41,292 nucleotides of DNA from an uncultured Arachnia sp. (GCA_947493995.1 CANLTJ010000013.1:1-41292), one strand, 5' to 3'; positions 24,172 to 35,493 are shown, counted from the first letter of the stretch. The notes: generated by a model not told the origin, from the letters alone. Program-made: numbers and translations.

Positions 24172-24225
24172 CTGTCGCGGCAACAGACGCCCGCCCTATT
24201 CATTGCCGCCCGTCCACAGACTTGA

Positions 24226-24247
24226 CGCCCGCCCTATAGGACGGGCG
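24226..24247 (+). terminator. Hairpin downstream of the SseB-like gene
   Basis: CGCCCGCCCTATAGGACGGG plus CG is a near-perfect palindrome (one mismatch, 2-nt loop). Its left arm belongs to a 14-bp direct repeat GACGCCCGCCCTAT, present at 24186-24199 and 24224-24237. No T run follows. Confidence 0.5.
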
Positions 24248-24608
24248 CGGAACGATAAGCCGGGCTTCCAGCGATGGAGGCGGGCGTTCAGGTGGAAGGC
24301 AGGCGTTTGGAGAGTAACGACGGATGGTTGGTTGGGTATCCGAACGGTCGCCCGGAGTTGCCGTTTGGTGGGAGAGTCGCCCGCGTACTAGAATCAGTCA
24401 AGTCGAGATCCGCTCCAAGGCGATCCGCACGTAAGTGGAGGCCTGACCTCCCACCCGGCATGCCTCGCGGTTCCCGGGTCGGTACCAGCACCTGTCCCAG
24501 GTGCGCCCGTCAGGCCTTCGCACACGCGGAGGCCTTTTTGCATGTCGAGACACACTTTTTCGAACTCACAGCTTCATCCCACTGCTTCATTTCACACCTG
24601 GAGGACCC
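24248..24608 (+). promoter_or_regulatory. infC leader region
   Basis: No gene is seen here; this is the promoter and 5' leader of the infC operon. A promoter is possible with TTGGTG (24365-24370), 18 bp and TAGAAT (24389-24394). The leader of about 205 nt then contains a GCACCTG/CAGGTGC hairpin (24488-24504) and an intrinsic terminator (24512-24539) before the SD. Attenuation of an infC-rpmI-rplT operon is known in other bacteria through L20 or related leaders. Which ligand acts here is not evident. Confidence 0.6.
24512..24539 (+). terminator. Intrinsic attenuator in the infC leader
   Basis: AGGCCTTCGC (24512-24521) pairs with GCGGAGGCCT (24526-24535) as a 10-bp stem with one G-U and loop ACAC, followed by five T (24535-24539). 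It is the clearest intrinsic terminator in the window and lies 69 nt upstream of the infC start. Confidence 0.85.
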
Positions 24609-25298
24609 ATCAGCACTGAACCACGGATCAACGATCGCATCCGAGTACCAGAAGTCCGGCTCGTCGGCCCGAACGGCGAACAAGTCGGCATCGTTCGTGT
24701 CGAGGACGCCATTCGACTGGCCTCCGAGAACGATCTGGATCTCGTCGAGGTGGCGCCCATGGCGCGCCCCCCGGTGTGCAAGTTGATGGACTACGGAAAG
24801 TTCAAATACGAGGCGGCGCAGAAGGCTCGCGACGCTCGCAAGAACCAGACGAACACGCTCACCAAGGAGATGAAACTCCGACTCAAGATCGACCAGCACG
24901 ATTACGAGACCAAGAAGGGTCACGTCGTGCGGTTCCTCAAGGGTGGAGACAAGGTGAAGGTCACCATCATGTTCCGTGGTCGTGAACAGTCCCGGCCCGA
25001 ACTGGGCATGGAACTCCTGAAGCGCTTGGCCGACGATGTCGCCGAGTTCGGTTACGTCGAGTCCTCACCCAAGCAGGATGGTCGCAACATGATCATGGTG
25101 CTTGGCCCTTCGCGCAAGAAGACCGATGCGAAAGTGGACAAGGCCGCGGATCGCGAACGCCGCATGGCGGAGCGCAGGGAAGCCCAGGAAGCGGAAAAAC
25201 GTGCTGAGGCCGAACTCAGGGCGGCCCACTCCGCGGAGCCTGCGCACACCAAGAAGCGCGGTCCAGCCGACAACATGGACCCAGACATCGATCTCTAG
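24609..25298 (+). CDS. infC: Translation initiation factor IF-3 (probable AUC start)
   Basis: IF-3 of 229 residues prevents premature joining of ribosomal subunits and checks initiator codons on the 30S. No ATG, GTG or TTG gives the right N-terminus. GGAGGA (24600-24605) is followed by ATC at 24609 and the conserved [20 protein letters not shown], so AUC is the likely start; family genes often use AUU or AUC, allowing IF-3 to limit its own translation. Upstream in-frame starts would have to be read through the attenuator. The N domain is followed by the [14 protein letters not shown] linker and the C domain with [21 protein letters not shown] basic/acidic extension of about 50 residues follows ([20 protein letters not shown]). 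Confidence 0.93.
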   Translation: MSTEPRINDRIRVPEVRLVGPNGEQVGIVRVEDAIRLASENDLDLVEVAPMARPPVCKLMDYGKFKYEAAQKARDARKNQTNTLTKEMKLRLKIDQHDYETKKGHVVRFLKGGDKVKVTIMFRGREQSRPELGMELLKRLADDVAEFGYVESSPKQDGRNMIMVLGPSRKKTDAKVDKAADRERRMAERREAQEAEKRAEAELRAAHSAEPAHTKKRGPADNMDPDIDL

Positions 25299-25336
25299 AT
25301 CGGTATTTCAATCACGAGATCAGAAAGCGAATCACC

Positions 25337-25543
25337 ATGCCGAAAATGAAGTCCCACTCGGGTGCCAAGAAGCGGTTCAAAGTAACCGGATCGGGCAAGA
25401 TCATGCGCCGTCAGGCCAATCTGGGCCACCTCAACGAGCACAAGTCGTCCACTCGCCTGCGTCGCCTCAAGGGCAACGTCGAGGTGGCACCCGCCGATGT
25501 CAAGCAGGCACGCAAACTGCTCGGCAAGCACAAGGGCCGCTGA
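25337..25543 (+). CDS. rpmI: 50S ribosomal protein L35
   Basis: A 68-residue basic protein beginning [20 protein letters not shown] and ending LLGKHKGR, with the family [16 protein letters not shown] block. It binds 23S rRNA in the large subunit. It starts 38 bp after infC and precedes rplT, the universal infC-rpmI-rplT order. The SD is weak (AGAAAGCGA), so coupling to infC translation may matter. Confidence 0.97.
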   Translation: MPKMKSHSGAKKRFKVTGSGKIMRRQANLGHLNEHKSSTRLRRLKGNVEVAPADVKQARKLLGKHKGR

Positions 25544-25613
25544 GCCCGAACAGTTTCCTGACCTGACCCATTCCCGTCGGTGACCAGCCGGCACCCACTG
25601 CAAGGAGAACACC

Positions 25614-25985
25614 ATGGCACGCGTGAAGCGTTCTGTGAATGCGCACAAGAAGCGCCGCGAGATCCTCGAACTCGCATCCGGTTACCGCGGCCAGCGCTCG
25701 CGTCTGTACCGCAAGGCCAAGGAGCAGGTCCTCCACTCGATGACCTACTCCTACCGGGATCGCCGCACCCGCAAGCGCGATTTCCGCGGCTTGTGGATCC
25801 AGCGCATCAACGCTGCGGCACGTGCCGACGGCATGACCTACAACCGCTTCATCAACGGGCTGCACAACGCCGGCGTGGAGGTGGATCGCAAGATCCTGGC
25901 CGAACTCGCCGTGAGTGATCCCACCGCCTTCTCGGCACTCGTTGCCGTGGCCAAGGAGAATCAGTCCGCGTCCCAGGCGCTCTGA
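25614..25985 (+). CDS. rplT: 50S ribosomal protein L20
   Basis: A 123-residue L20: [20 protein letters not shown], then [20 protein letters not shown] and RIKAL-type region [20 protein letters not shown]. It binds 23S rRNA early in 50S assembly and in some bacteria represses its own operon. AAGGAG 7 nt upstream is a good SD. The C-terminus [18 protein letters not shown] is family-typical. The methyltransferase gene follows immediately. Confidence 0.97.
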   Translation: MARVKRSVNAHKKRREILELASGYRGQRSRLYRKAKEQVLHSMTYSYRDRRTRKRDFRGLWIQRINAAARADGMTYNRFINGLHNAGVEVDRKILAELAVSDPTAFSALVAVAKENQSASQAL

Positions 25986-25986
25986 C

Positions 25987-26835
25987 TTGGCCGATCAGCT
26001 CGACCCGAACGCAGTGCCCGATCTCACGGTCGCGGCGCTGCGTTCGCTTCGTCGTCTCGCCACCCGTCGCGGCCGGGACAACTCCGCGCGGTTTTTGGTG
26101 GAGGGTCGGCAGGCCGTGCGAGAGGCGCTCACCCGGCGGGGCGTGGTGCAGGAAGTGGTCACATCCGACCCACACCACCACCTCGATCTGATCGCCACCA
26201 CCGACGCCAGGCTCTGGCGGGCGAGCGAGCAGCAGATGCGACACCTCAGCGACACCGTGACGCCGCAGGGAATCATCGCGGTCTGCCGTCAACGCTCCGT
26301 CCACCTCAGTGACCTTGATGAACTCTCCCTCGTCGTCATCTGCGCCCAGGTGCGGGACCCCGGCAACGCTGGCACCGTCATACGCTGCGCCGACGCCTTC
26401 GGGGCCGACGCCGTGATCATGACGCACGGCTCCGTCGAACTCCACAATCCCAAGACCGTGCGCTCCAGCGTCGGCAGCATCTTCCACTTGCCCATCGTCA
26501 CCGGCGTCACGCTCGCTGACGCCGTTGCGTTCTGCCGCGACCGTGGTCTGCAAGTGCTGGCCACCGACAGCGAGGGCGTGGAACTGGATCTGCTGGCCGC
26601 CGACGGCGCGCTGTCGGGGCCCACCGCATGGATCATGGGCAACGAGGCGTGGGGCCTTCCTTTCGAGGATGCCAGACGGGCTGACCGGATGGTCTCCATT
26701 CCCATGTGGGGCTCCGCCGAGAGCCTCAACCTGTCCACCGCAGCCGCCATCTGCCTCTACCAGAGCGCCTCATCACAGCGCCGCTCCGATGGTGCATCAT
26801 CTCCCAGTTCCGCACCCACACTGAAGGGATCCTGA
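25987..26835 (+). CDS. TrmH/SpoU-family rRNA 2'-O-methyltransferase
   Basis: A SPOUT methyltransferase of about 282 residues that methylates a ribose 2'-OH in rRNA with S-adenosylmethionine. RRGRDNSARFLVEGRQAVRE is the L30e-like RNA-binding N-terminal part. The knotted catalytic domain has CAQVRDPGNAGTVIRCADAF (motif 1, N and R), WIMGNEAWGL (motif 2) and IPMWGSAESLNLSTAAAICL (motif 3). The TTG at 25987, one base after the rplT stop, is the probable start; GTG at 26014 is an alternative. Its stop overlaps the pheS ATG. Target nucleotide is unknown. Confidence 0.92.
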   Translation: MADQLDPNAVPDLTVAALRSLRRLATRRGRDNSARFLVEGRQAVREALTRRGVVQEVVTSDPHHHLDLIATTDARLWRASEQQMRHLSDTVTPQGIIAVCRQRSVHLSDLDELSLVVICAQVRDPGNAGTVIRCADAFGADAVIMTHGSVELHNPKTVRSSVGSIFHLPIVTGVTLADAVAFCRDRGLQVLATDSEGVELDLLAADGALSGPTAWIMGNEAWGLPFEDARRADRMVSIPMWGSAESLNLSTAAAICLYQSASSQRRSDGASSPSSAPTLKGS

Positions 26836-27944
26836 TGTCCGGGCCCGAGAACACTTCCGATCCACAGAGCGCCGCAGCGCTGGAACCGGAGACCATCGCC
26901 GCCTACGTCGACGCGGCCCTGGCCGCCATCGCCGCAGCCTCCAGCACCGCAGAACTGAAACAGGTCCGCCTCGATCACGCGGGAGACCGCTCCCCACTGG
27001 CGCTGGCCAATCGTGAGATCGGCACGCTGCCGTCCGCGGCCCGCAAGGATGCAGGTGCCCGCACCGGAAAGGCACGCGGCGCCGTCAATCAAGCCATCGC
27101 TGCTCGTCAGTCGGAACTCGTCGCACTCGAACTGGAAGCGGCCCTGCGCGACGAGCGCGTCGACATGACGATGCCGGTTGAACTCGCCCCCCAGGGCGCG
27201 CTGCATCCCATCACGGCGCTCATCGACGACATGTGCGACGTCTTCGTCGCGATGGGCTGGGAGGTGGCCGAAGGACCGGAACTCGAGGCGGAGTGGTACA
27301 ACTTCGACGCCCTCAACATCGGCCCGGACCACCCGTCCCGGGCCCTGCAGGACACGCTGTGGATCGACCCTCCGGAGCACGGCAAACTGTTGCGCACCCA
27401 GACCTCACCGGTCCAGATTCGGGCCCTGCTGGAGCGCGACCTGCCCCTCTACATCGTCAGCCCCGGCAAGGTCTTCCGCGCCGACGAGTACGACGCGACG
27501 CACCTGCCGGTCTTCCACCAGCTCGAAGGCCTCGTGGTGGACGAAGGAATCTCCATGGCGGACCTGCGAGGGACGCTGGATCACTTCGCCCGCGCCATGT
27601 TCGGGGACGTCCGCACCCGCATGCGTCCGCACCACTTCCCTTTCACAGAACCCAGCGCCGAGGTGGACCTCGAATGCTTCGTCTGCCACGGCGCGTCCGT
27701 CGGCAACCCGGATGTGCAGTGCCGCACCTGCCGCAAGGAGGGCTGGATTGAATGGGGCGGCTGCGGTGTCGTCAACCCGCGCGTCCTGCAAGCCTGTGGC
27801 ATCGATGCCTCGGTGTACTCCGGATTCGCTTTCGGCATGGGTGTGGACCGCACCGTGATGTTCCGCAACAACGCCCCCGACCTTCGCGACTTCGTCGAGG
27901 GCGACATCCGTTTCAGCCGATCCCTGCTTGGAGGAGCCCGATGA
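26835..27944 (+). CDS. pheS: Phenylalanyl-tRNA synthetase alpha subunit
   Basis: A 369-residue class II synthetase catalytic subunit; with PheT it forms the (alpha-beta)2 enzyme charging tRNA-Phe. The ATG at 26835 overlaps the methyltransferase stop (TGATG), with AAGGGA upstream. An N-terminal coiled coil (about 25-105) binds tRNA. Motif 2 is VFRADEYDATHLPVFHQLEG and motif 3 is GFAFGMGVDRTVMFR. Between them, CFVC and CRTC form a four-Cys zinc knuckle (residues about 279-299) like that of some bacillar PheS; mycobacterial enzymes lack it. Stop and pheT start overlap as ATGA. Confidence 0.96.
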   Translation: MSGPENTSDPQSAAALEPETIAAYVDAALAAIAAASSTAELKQVRLDHAGDRSPLALANREIGTLPSAARKDAGARTGKARGAVNQAIAARQSELVALELEAALRDERVDMTMPVELAPQGALHPITALIDDMCDVFVAMGWEVAEGPELEAEWYNFDALNIGPDHPSRALQDTLWIDPPEHGKLLRTQTSPVQIRALLERDLPLYIVSPGKVFRADEYDATHLPVFHQLEGLVVDEGISMADLRGTLDHFARAMFGDVRTRMRPHHFPFTEPSAEVDLECFVCHGASVGNPDVQCRTCRKEGWIEWGGCGVVNPRVLQACGIDASVYSGFAFGMGVDRTVMFRNNAPDLRDFVEGDIRFSRSLLGGAR

Positions 27945-30433
27945 AGGCACCCATGTCCTGGCTGCGCCAGCTGGTCTCGTTGCCCGTCCCCGACGGTGAG
28001 GTGGCCGACTCCTTCACCCGCGCCGGCCTCACCGTGGAACGCATGGAAACGAGCGACCCCGGTATCACGGGGCCGCTGGTCGTCGGGCGGGTGTCGTCGC
28101 TGGTGGAGAAACTGCAGAAAAATGGCAAGACGATCCGCTACTGCCGGGTCGACGTCGGCGCGGCGCACAACGACGAGGCCACCGACGAGTTCCCCGCGTC
28201 GCGCGGCATCGTCTGCGGCGCCCTGAACTTCGAGGTGGGGGACCTGGTGGTGGTGGCTCTGCCGGGGTCAGTCCTGCCCGGTGGGTTCGCGATCGCAGCC
28301 CGCAAGACCTACGGATACGTCTCCGACGGCATGATCTGCTCCGAGAAGGAACTCGGACTGGGCGACGACCACGACGGCATCCTGGTGCTGGATCCCGCCA
28401 CCGGCCTGGAGCCGGGCGACGACGCCCTGGAGGCCCTGTGGAGCAGCGACACCGTGCTGGACATGGAGATCACCACCGATTTGGGCTACTGCCTGTCCAT
28501 GCGAGGCCTCGCGCGGGAGGCCGCCGTCGCCGCGCGGACATCCTTCACCGATCCATACGCCACCCCGATGCCGGAGCCGGTCACGGCGGGTCACCCCGTG
28601 GAACTGGAATCGGACCGGTGCACCAACTTCGTCGCGCTGAGCATCGACGGTTTCGACCCCGAAGCGCCGACGCCGCCCTGGATGGCCCAACGCCTGCGTG
28701 CCAGCGGCGTGCGCTCCATCTCATTGCCCGTCGACGTCACCAACTACGTGATGCTGGAGAGCGGTCAACCACTGCACGCCTACGACGCTGCCAAGCTCCA
28801 AGGTCCCATTCGAGTACGGCTCGCGAATGAGGGCGAGACGCTACGCACACTCGACGGCGTCCTGCGCACATGCACGGCCGATGATCTGCTGATCACCGAT
28901 GACTCCGGGGCGATCGGGCTGGCCGGTGTCATGGGTGGTCTGGACACCGAGGTGACCGCATCCACCACCTCCATCGTGCTGGAGGCGGCCCACTTCGAAT
29001 CCACGAGCGTGTCCCGGACGTTTCGGCGTCACGGTCTGCCCTCCGAGGCATCCAAGCGGTTCGAGCGCACCGTCGATCCGGATCTTCCGTACGCGGCCGC
29101 ACACCGCGTGTCGGAGCTCCTCGTCGAGCATGGGGGCGGCCAACTGAAGACGGAGGAGACGGTGGTCGGGTCGAGGCCCGAGCAGCACCGCATCAACCTC
29201 CGTTCCGGGTTGATCCCGGCCATTCTGGGAGCCCCGGTCGACACGCAGGAGACCGTCCGTATCCTGGAGGCGAGCGGCTGCCGGGTCACTGCCCTGGGGG
29301 ACTCGCTCACGGTGTGCGCTCCCACATGGCGCTCGGATCTGCGTGACCCCTACGACGTGGTGGAGGAGGTGGGCCGCAAGTACGGCTACGACCGGATTGG
29401 ACTGCGCATCCCGGTCCCGCCGGTCGGGAACGGACTGACCCCACTACAGAAGGGCCGACGCGCCGCCATGTCAGCCGTTGCTGCCGTCGGTTTCACGGAA
29501 GTCCTGAGCCTGCCGTTCGTCTCCGAGGAGGAACTGGACAGGCTGGGCTTGGCGGAAGACGATCACCGTCGTCGAGCAGTCCGGCTCGCCAACCCGCTGT
29601 CCGACACCCACCCGTGGCTGCGCACGAGCCTGCTTCCGGGGCTCTTGGCGGCCATCGCGAAGAACACCTCCCGCTCCATGGAGGACCTCGCGCTCTTCGA
29701 GCACGGGGCCGTCTTCCTGGACGGTGACGGCACACCCCTGCCGCACCCCGGAGTGGAGCGGCGGCCCTCAGACGCAGAGCTCGAGGGCATCGAGGCCGGC
29801 CTGCCTGAACAGCCGGAGATGCTGGCTGCCGTGGTGTGCGGCAACTGGTCCCGGCAGGGTTGGACCGGCAGGGCCGTGGCCGCGGACTGGACGCACGTCG
29901 TCGCAGCCGCAGAGGCAGCCGCTGCAGCGGTGGGACTTCGGATGGGGCGACGCAACACCGAGGTCATGCCGTGGCATCCGGGCCGCTGCGCTGAGCTTTC
30001 CGTGGGCGGAACTGTCATTGGGTTCGCCGGGGAGCTGCATCCCGAGGTCATCAAGGCGTTCGGTCTTCCCGCACGTACCTGTGCGGTGGAGTTCTCACTG
30101 GGCGACGTTCTCAGCGCTGCGCCCCGCGGCGGTAGCATCAGCGCACTGTCGCCGTTCCCCGTCGCCAAGGAGGACGTTGCGCTCATCGTTGACGAAGCGG
30201 TGGCCTCCTCCGACGTGCGGGCCGCCCTCGTGGAAGGCGCGGGCGCGCTGCTCGAGGAGATTTCCCTGTTCGACGTCTACCGGGGAGACCAGGTGGGCGA
30301 AGGCAAGAAATCTCTGGCCTTCGCACTGCGCTTCCGCGCTGACAGGACCCTCAAGGATGCCGAGACCGCCGAGGCCCGTCAGGCAGCCGTCGCCGTCGCC
30401 GTCGAGCGGTACGGGGCCGTGCAGCGCGCCTGA
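27941..30433 (+). CDS. pheT: Phenylalanyl-tRNA synthetase beta subunit
   Basis: An 830-residue subunit. Domains in order are: the tRNA-binding (EMAP-like) B2 domain at about 40-150 with VVGRVSSLVEKLQKNGKTIR; the editing B3/B4 module at about 215-380 that removes mischarged tyrosine, with VTNYVMLESGQPLHAYDAAK; B5 (about 405-475); the catalytic-like core; and the C-terminal FDX-ACB anticodon domain, with ALSPFPVAKEDVALIVDEAV near 730. The length matches the family (about 800-830). It is the last gene of the infC operon and a strong hairpin follows. Confidence 0.96.
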   Translation: MKAPMSWLRQLVSLPVPDGEVADSFTRAGLTVERMETSDPGITGPLVVGRVSSLVEKLQKNGKTIRYCRVDVGAAHNDEATDEFPASRGIVCGALNFEVGDLVVVALPGSVLPGGFAIAARKTYGYVSDGMICSEKELGLGDDHDGILVLDPATGLEPGDDALEALWSSDTVLDMEITTDLGYCLSMRGLAREAAVAARTSFTDPYATPMPEPVTAGHPVELESDRCTNFVALSIDGFDPEAPTPPWMAQRLRASGVRSISLPVDVTNYVMLESGQPLHAYDAAKLQGPIRVRLANEGETLRTLDGVLRTCTADDLLITDDSGAIGLAGVMGGLDTEVTASTTSIVLEAAHFESTSVSRTFRRHGLPSEASKRFERTVDPDLPYAAAHRVSELLVEHGGGQLKTEETVVGSRPEQHRINLRSGLIPAILGAPVDTQETVRILEASGCRVTALGDSLTVCAPTWRSDLRDPYDVVEEVGRKYGYDRIGLRIPVPPVGNGLTPLQKGRRAAMSAVAAVGFTEVLSLPFVSEEELDRLGLAEDDHRRRAVRLANPLSDTHPWLRTSLLPGLLAAIAKNTSRSMEDLALFEHGAVFLDGDGTPLPHPGVERRPSDAELEGIEAGLPEQPEMLAAVVCGNWSRQGWTGRAVAADWTHVVAAAEAAAAAVGLRMGRRNTEVMPWHPGRCAELSVGGTVIGFAGELHPEVIKAFGLPARTCAVEFSLGDVLSAAPRGGSISALSPFPVAKEDVALIVDEAVASSDVRAALVEGAGALLEEISLFDVYRGDQVGEGKKSLAFALRFRADRTLKDAETAEARQAAVAVAVERYGAVQRA

Positions 30434-30470
30434 TCTGCCAAGTAACCCCATCGGTCGGACCGACACGTTT

Positions 30471-30516
30471 TGAGTGGGCCCTGGCTGCCGGTAGACCGGC
30501 AGCCAGGGCCCACTCA
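30471..30516 (+). terminator. Perfect 22-bp hairpin after pheT
   Basis: The arm at 30471-30492 (TGAGTGGGCCCTGGCTGCCG plus GT) is exactly matched by its inverse at 30495-30516, leaving a 2-nt loop. It begins 38 nt after the pheT stop. No T run follows, as with the similar hairpin at 15996-16045. It should end the infC-pheT transcript. Confidence 0.75.
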
Positions 30517-30538
30517 AGTCGCTCCTGACGTCTTGTTG

Positions 30539-30690
30539 ATCAGCGAAGGTAGTCGGTGATCCACCGGCGGGTCTCGGTGAGAGTGCCGTGGTCCACGTGG
30601 CCGACGTTCTGGAGCGGCCGCCGGATCCCCATACCAGAAGGTTTCTCGCCAGCATCCCACGCTGCAGCTTTTCACCGTACTGCCTGGCCA
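30539..30690 (-). pseudogene. Possible decayed hydrolase remnant
   Basis: On the minus strand two adjoining frames read like one broken protein end: HDPMARQYGEKLQRGMLARN then, after a frame change near 30620, NVGHVDHGTLTETRRWITDY followed by LR and a stop at 30539-30541. Pattern and position of GHVDH suggest the C-terminus of an alpha/beta hydrolase, but this is a guess. It occupies the gap between pheT and the GNAT gene, and its upstream part would run into the latter. Confidence 0.3.
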
Positions 30691-30696
30691 TAGGAT
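30691..30696 (+). promoter_or_regulatory. -10 box of the GNAT gene
   Basis: TAGGAT lies exactly 7 nt before GTG 30704, so a leaderless transcript is likely and that GTG is preferred to the one at 30698. Confidence 0.5.
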
Positions 30697-30703
30697 CGTG
30701 GGC

Positions 30704-31810
30704 GTGATGATCATCAGTCATTTTGACCACCCATCCAGTCTCGATGCGGCCGAGATGTTCGTTCTTCGCGCTGAGAGCAAGCTCTGGGCTGAGGTGCTGC
30801 AGGACAAGGTGGGGGACCAGGACATGTTCGAGCCGCCGGAACTCCTGTACGCCCGCGGCATGCATCCCCAGTACGAGCGGCAGCTGCACCTCGTGGCCAG
30901 CGATGCCAGTCCACCCAGCAGCGAGGACGACGTCGTCGGCGTGGCGACTCTGGAATTTCCCATGTCCGACAACCCTCGTCTGGTCACCGTGAGCATTGTG
31001 GTGCGGGAGTCACGGCGGGGTGAGGGCATCGGATCTGCTTTGCACGAAGCTGCGCTCAACGCGGCCCGGAAGAACGGCCGCAGCACCGTGCAGGCGTGGA
31101 CGCACGAGCCGCTCGGGATCCCAGACGGGGCCAAGGAGCTGGCTGCGGAGACAGACACCGGGAGTGTTTGGGCCGACAGCCCCGAATCCCGCTTCCTGTC
31201 CGGCCAAGGGTATGTCCTGGGTCAGGTGGAGCGCATCTCCAGGCTCTCCCTTCCCACCTGGGATGAGGTGCGGCACCGCCGGGATGAGATGCTGAATCAG
31301 AAACCCCGGGACTACGAGGTGATCACGCTCGGGCACGACATCCCGGCCAGACTGTTCGACGGCGTTGCCGCACTGTCCGCCGCCATGGCCTCGGACGCCC
31401 CCACCGGGACGCTGGACCTGGAGGATGAGGTGTGGGATGCGGCGCGCATGCGAGCACAAATGGAGAGCGTCGAAGCGGCAGACCGGGAGCAGATCCTGAC
31501 CCTGATCCGCCACATTCCCACCGCGCAACTGGTGGGCTTCACGCGCATCTTCCGGGACCGCTCCGTGCTGGAGGTCGCGCACCAGTGGGAGACACTCGTC
31601 ATGCAGGGACACCGCGGGCACGGACTGGGGATGCTGATGAAGGTGGTCAACCTCGCTGCTGCGGTCGAGTTCTGGCCGGAGGTACGACGCCTGATCACCG
31701 GCAACGCATCGGAGAACCGCCACATGCTTGCGATCAACGACGCGCTCGGCTTTGAGCCGTATGCCGCCAGTGGCTTCTGGGAACTGCGGCTTCGTGGCTC
31801 TGACGGCTGA
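30704..31810 (+). CDS. Tandem GNAT-family N-acetyltransferase
   Basis: About 368 residues with two GNAT folds. The first (1-180) has the acetyl-CoA loop VVRESRRGEGIGSALHEAAL (R-x2-G-x-G/A), the second (200-368) has QWETLVMQGHRGHGLGMLMK, then ITGNASENRHMLAINDALGF, the usual motif B. Tandem GNATs include mycothiol synthase MshD, but its diagnostic blocks are not evident here. The acceptor is unknown. The TetR gene overlaps its end by 17 bp, which suggests joint regulation. GTG 30704 is chosen by the -10 spacing. Confidence 0.85.
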   Translation: MMIISHFDHPSSLDAAEMFVLRAESKLWAEVLQDKVGDQDMFEPPELLYARGMHPQYERQLHLVASDASPPSSEDDVVGVATLEFPMSDNPRLVTVSIVVRESRRGEGIGSALHEAALNAARKNGRSTVQAWTHEPLGIPDGAKELAAETDTGSVWADSPESRFLSGQGYVLGQVERISRLSLPTWDEVRHRRDEMLNQKPRDYEVITLGHDIPARLFDGVAALSAAMASDAPTGTLDLEDEVWDAARMRAQMESVEAADREQILTLIRHIPTAQLVGFTRIFRDRSVLEVAHQWETLVMQGHRGHGLGMLMKVVNLAAAVEFWPEVRRLITGNASENRHMLAINDALGFEPYAASGFWELRLRGSDG

Positions 31811-32342
31811 GCGGATCGTCAACGCCGCCTGCGCCATCCTGGATGCCTACGGACTGGCGGATCTGACGATGCGTCGCGTGGCCGATTCCCTGGGGGTGAA
31901 GGCGGGTGCGCTCTACTGGCACTTCGCCAACAAGCAATCTCTGCTGGCGGCGGTGGCCGACCGCATCCTCGCGGAGAGTCGTGGCGAGGAGGACGTCTCC
32001 GCAGAAGACGATCTTCACCAGTGGGCCACGAACCTCCGTTCCAGGCTGCTGCAGCACCGTGATGCCGCCGAACTGGTGGCGTCGACGCGCGCCACCGGCT
32101 TGGGTGGTGTCGATCCCGCCGAAGGAGCCCGTGAGATGCTGCAAGCCACAGGCATCGGGAAGGAGGAAGCCGATCCCATGGCGCAGGCTTTCGTGCACTT
32201 CGTCCTGGGGCATGTGATGGAGGAGCAGACACGATCCCAGTTGGTTGCCCTGGGAGTGGTCGGAGAGTTCGATCCAGTCCGATCACAGAGATATTTCGAT
32301 GCTGGAGTGCGCGTCCTGGTAGCGGGCGTGGATGCACGGTAG
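31794..32342 (+). CDS. TetR-family regulator (TetR class C-terminal domain)
   Basis: A 182-residue regulator starting at GTG 31794 inside the end of the GNAT gene. The HTH is YGLADLTMRRVADSLGVKAG followed by ALYWHFANKQSLLAAVADRI, which is the typical sequence of TetR-class proteins with a TetR_C ligand domain (GALYWHF). The C-terminal part (about 75-182) is helical and ligand-binding. By position it would control the GNAT operon. Ligand unknown. No palindromic operator was identified. Confidence 0.88.
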   Translation: MALTAERIVNAACAILDAYGLADLTMRRVADSLGVKAGALYWHFANKQSLLAAVADRILAESRGEEDVSAEDDLHQWATNLRSRLLQHRDAAELVASTRATGLGGVDPAEGAREMLQATGIGKEEADPMAQAFVHFVLGHVMEEQTRSQLVALGVVGEFDPVRSQRYFDAGVRVLVAGVDAR

Positions 32343-32358
32343 GACGCCCTAACGCTAA

Positions 32359-32376
32359 GTCGAATAGTTATTCACT
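32359..32376 (+). promoter_or_regulatory. ArgR operator (ARG box) upstream of argC
   Basis: GAATAGTTATTC (32362-32373) with flanks fits the 18-bp ARG box (half-sites GAAT and ATTC around an A/T-rich centre). It overlaps the -35 region and lies 20 nt before ATG 32397. ArgR with arginine would block RNA polymerase and so limit the whole operon. Confidence 0.75.
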
Positions 32377-32382
32377 TTGTGG

Positions 32383-34572
<2,190 letters not shown>

Positions 34573-34576
<4 letters not shown>

Positions 34577-35493
34577 GTCGCATCACGCATCAGGACCAGG
34601 ACATCCTGATGTCCAAGGCGAGCACGCTAATCGAAGCCCTGCCCTGGCTGGCCGAGTTCGCCGGGCAGACCATCGTGATCAAGTACGGCGGGAACGCCAT
34701 GGTGGACGACGACCTGAAGCGTGCATTCGCCGCCGACGTCGTGTTCCTGCGCCGTGTCGGCCTCAAACCGGTGGTGGTGCACGGCGGCGGACCCCAGATC
34801 AGCTCGATGCTGAAACGGCTCGACATCTCGTCAGAGTTCCGCGGTGGCCTGCGGGTGACGACGCGGGAGGCGATGGACGTTGTCCGCATGGTCCTGGTGG
34901 GTCAGGTGGGGCGCGAACTCGTCGGCCTGATCAACGCCCACGCACCCTTCGCCGTGGGCATGTCCGGGGAGGACGGTGGCCTGCTGCGAGCCAGGCGTCG
35001 AGGTCTGATTGTCGACGACGAAGAAGTGGATCTCGGCCTGGTGGGCGATGTGGACTCCGTGGACCCAACCTCCGTCCTCGACCTCATTGAAGCAGGAAGA
35101 ATCCCGGTCATCGCCACCGTCGCGCCCGGCCCGGACGGCCAGGTCTACAACGTGAATGCCGACACCGCCGCCTCCGCGCTGGCCGTCGCACTGCGAGCCA
35201 GACGTCTGGTCATGCTCACCGACGTCGCTGGTCTCTACGCCAATTATCCCGACGAGGACTCGATCATCACGCAGATGTCCACTTCTGAGGTCCGCGAACT
35301 CATGCCCGACGTGCAGGCAGGCATGGTGCCGAAGCTGGAGGGCTGCCTCCGCGCCGTCGAGTCCGGCGTCAAGGCGGCCACCATCATCGACGGCCGCGTC
35401 CTGCACTGCCTGTTGCTGGAGATCTTCACCAACGACGGAATCGGCACCATGGTCACCAACGACCTCAGCGCTGACCAGGAGGGGAACGCATGA
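34573..35493 (+). CDS. argB: N-acetylglutamate kinase
   Basis: A 306-residue amino-acid kinase for the second arginine step, phosphorylating N-acetylglutamate with [23 protein letters not shown] is the Lys/Gly nucleotide site, and [19 protein letters not shown] and [14 protein letters not shown] bind substrate. The N-terminal helix (residues 1-25) suggests the arginine-inhibited hexameric form, which would add feedback control. Start and stop overlap argJ and argD (ATGA). Confidence 0.97.

Noticed and set aside
26706..26834. T-box or Phe attenuator before pheS
   Set aside because: pheS starts on the stop codon of the methyltransferase; there is no leader.
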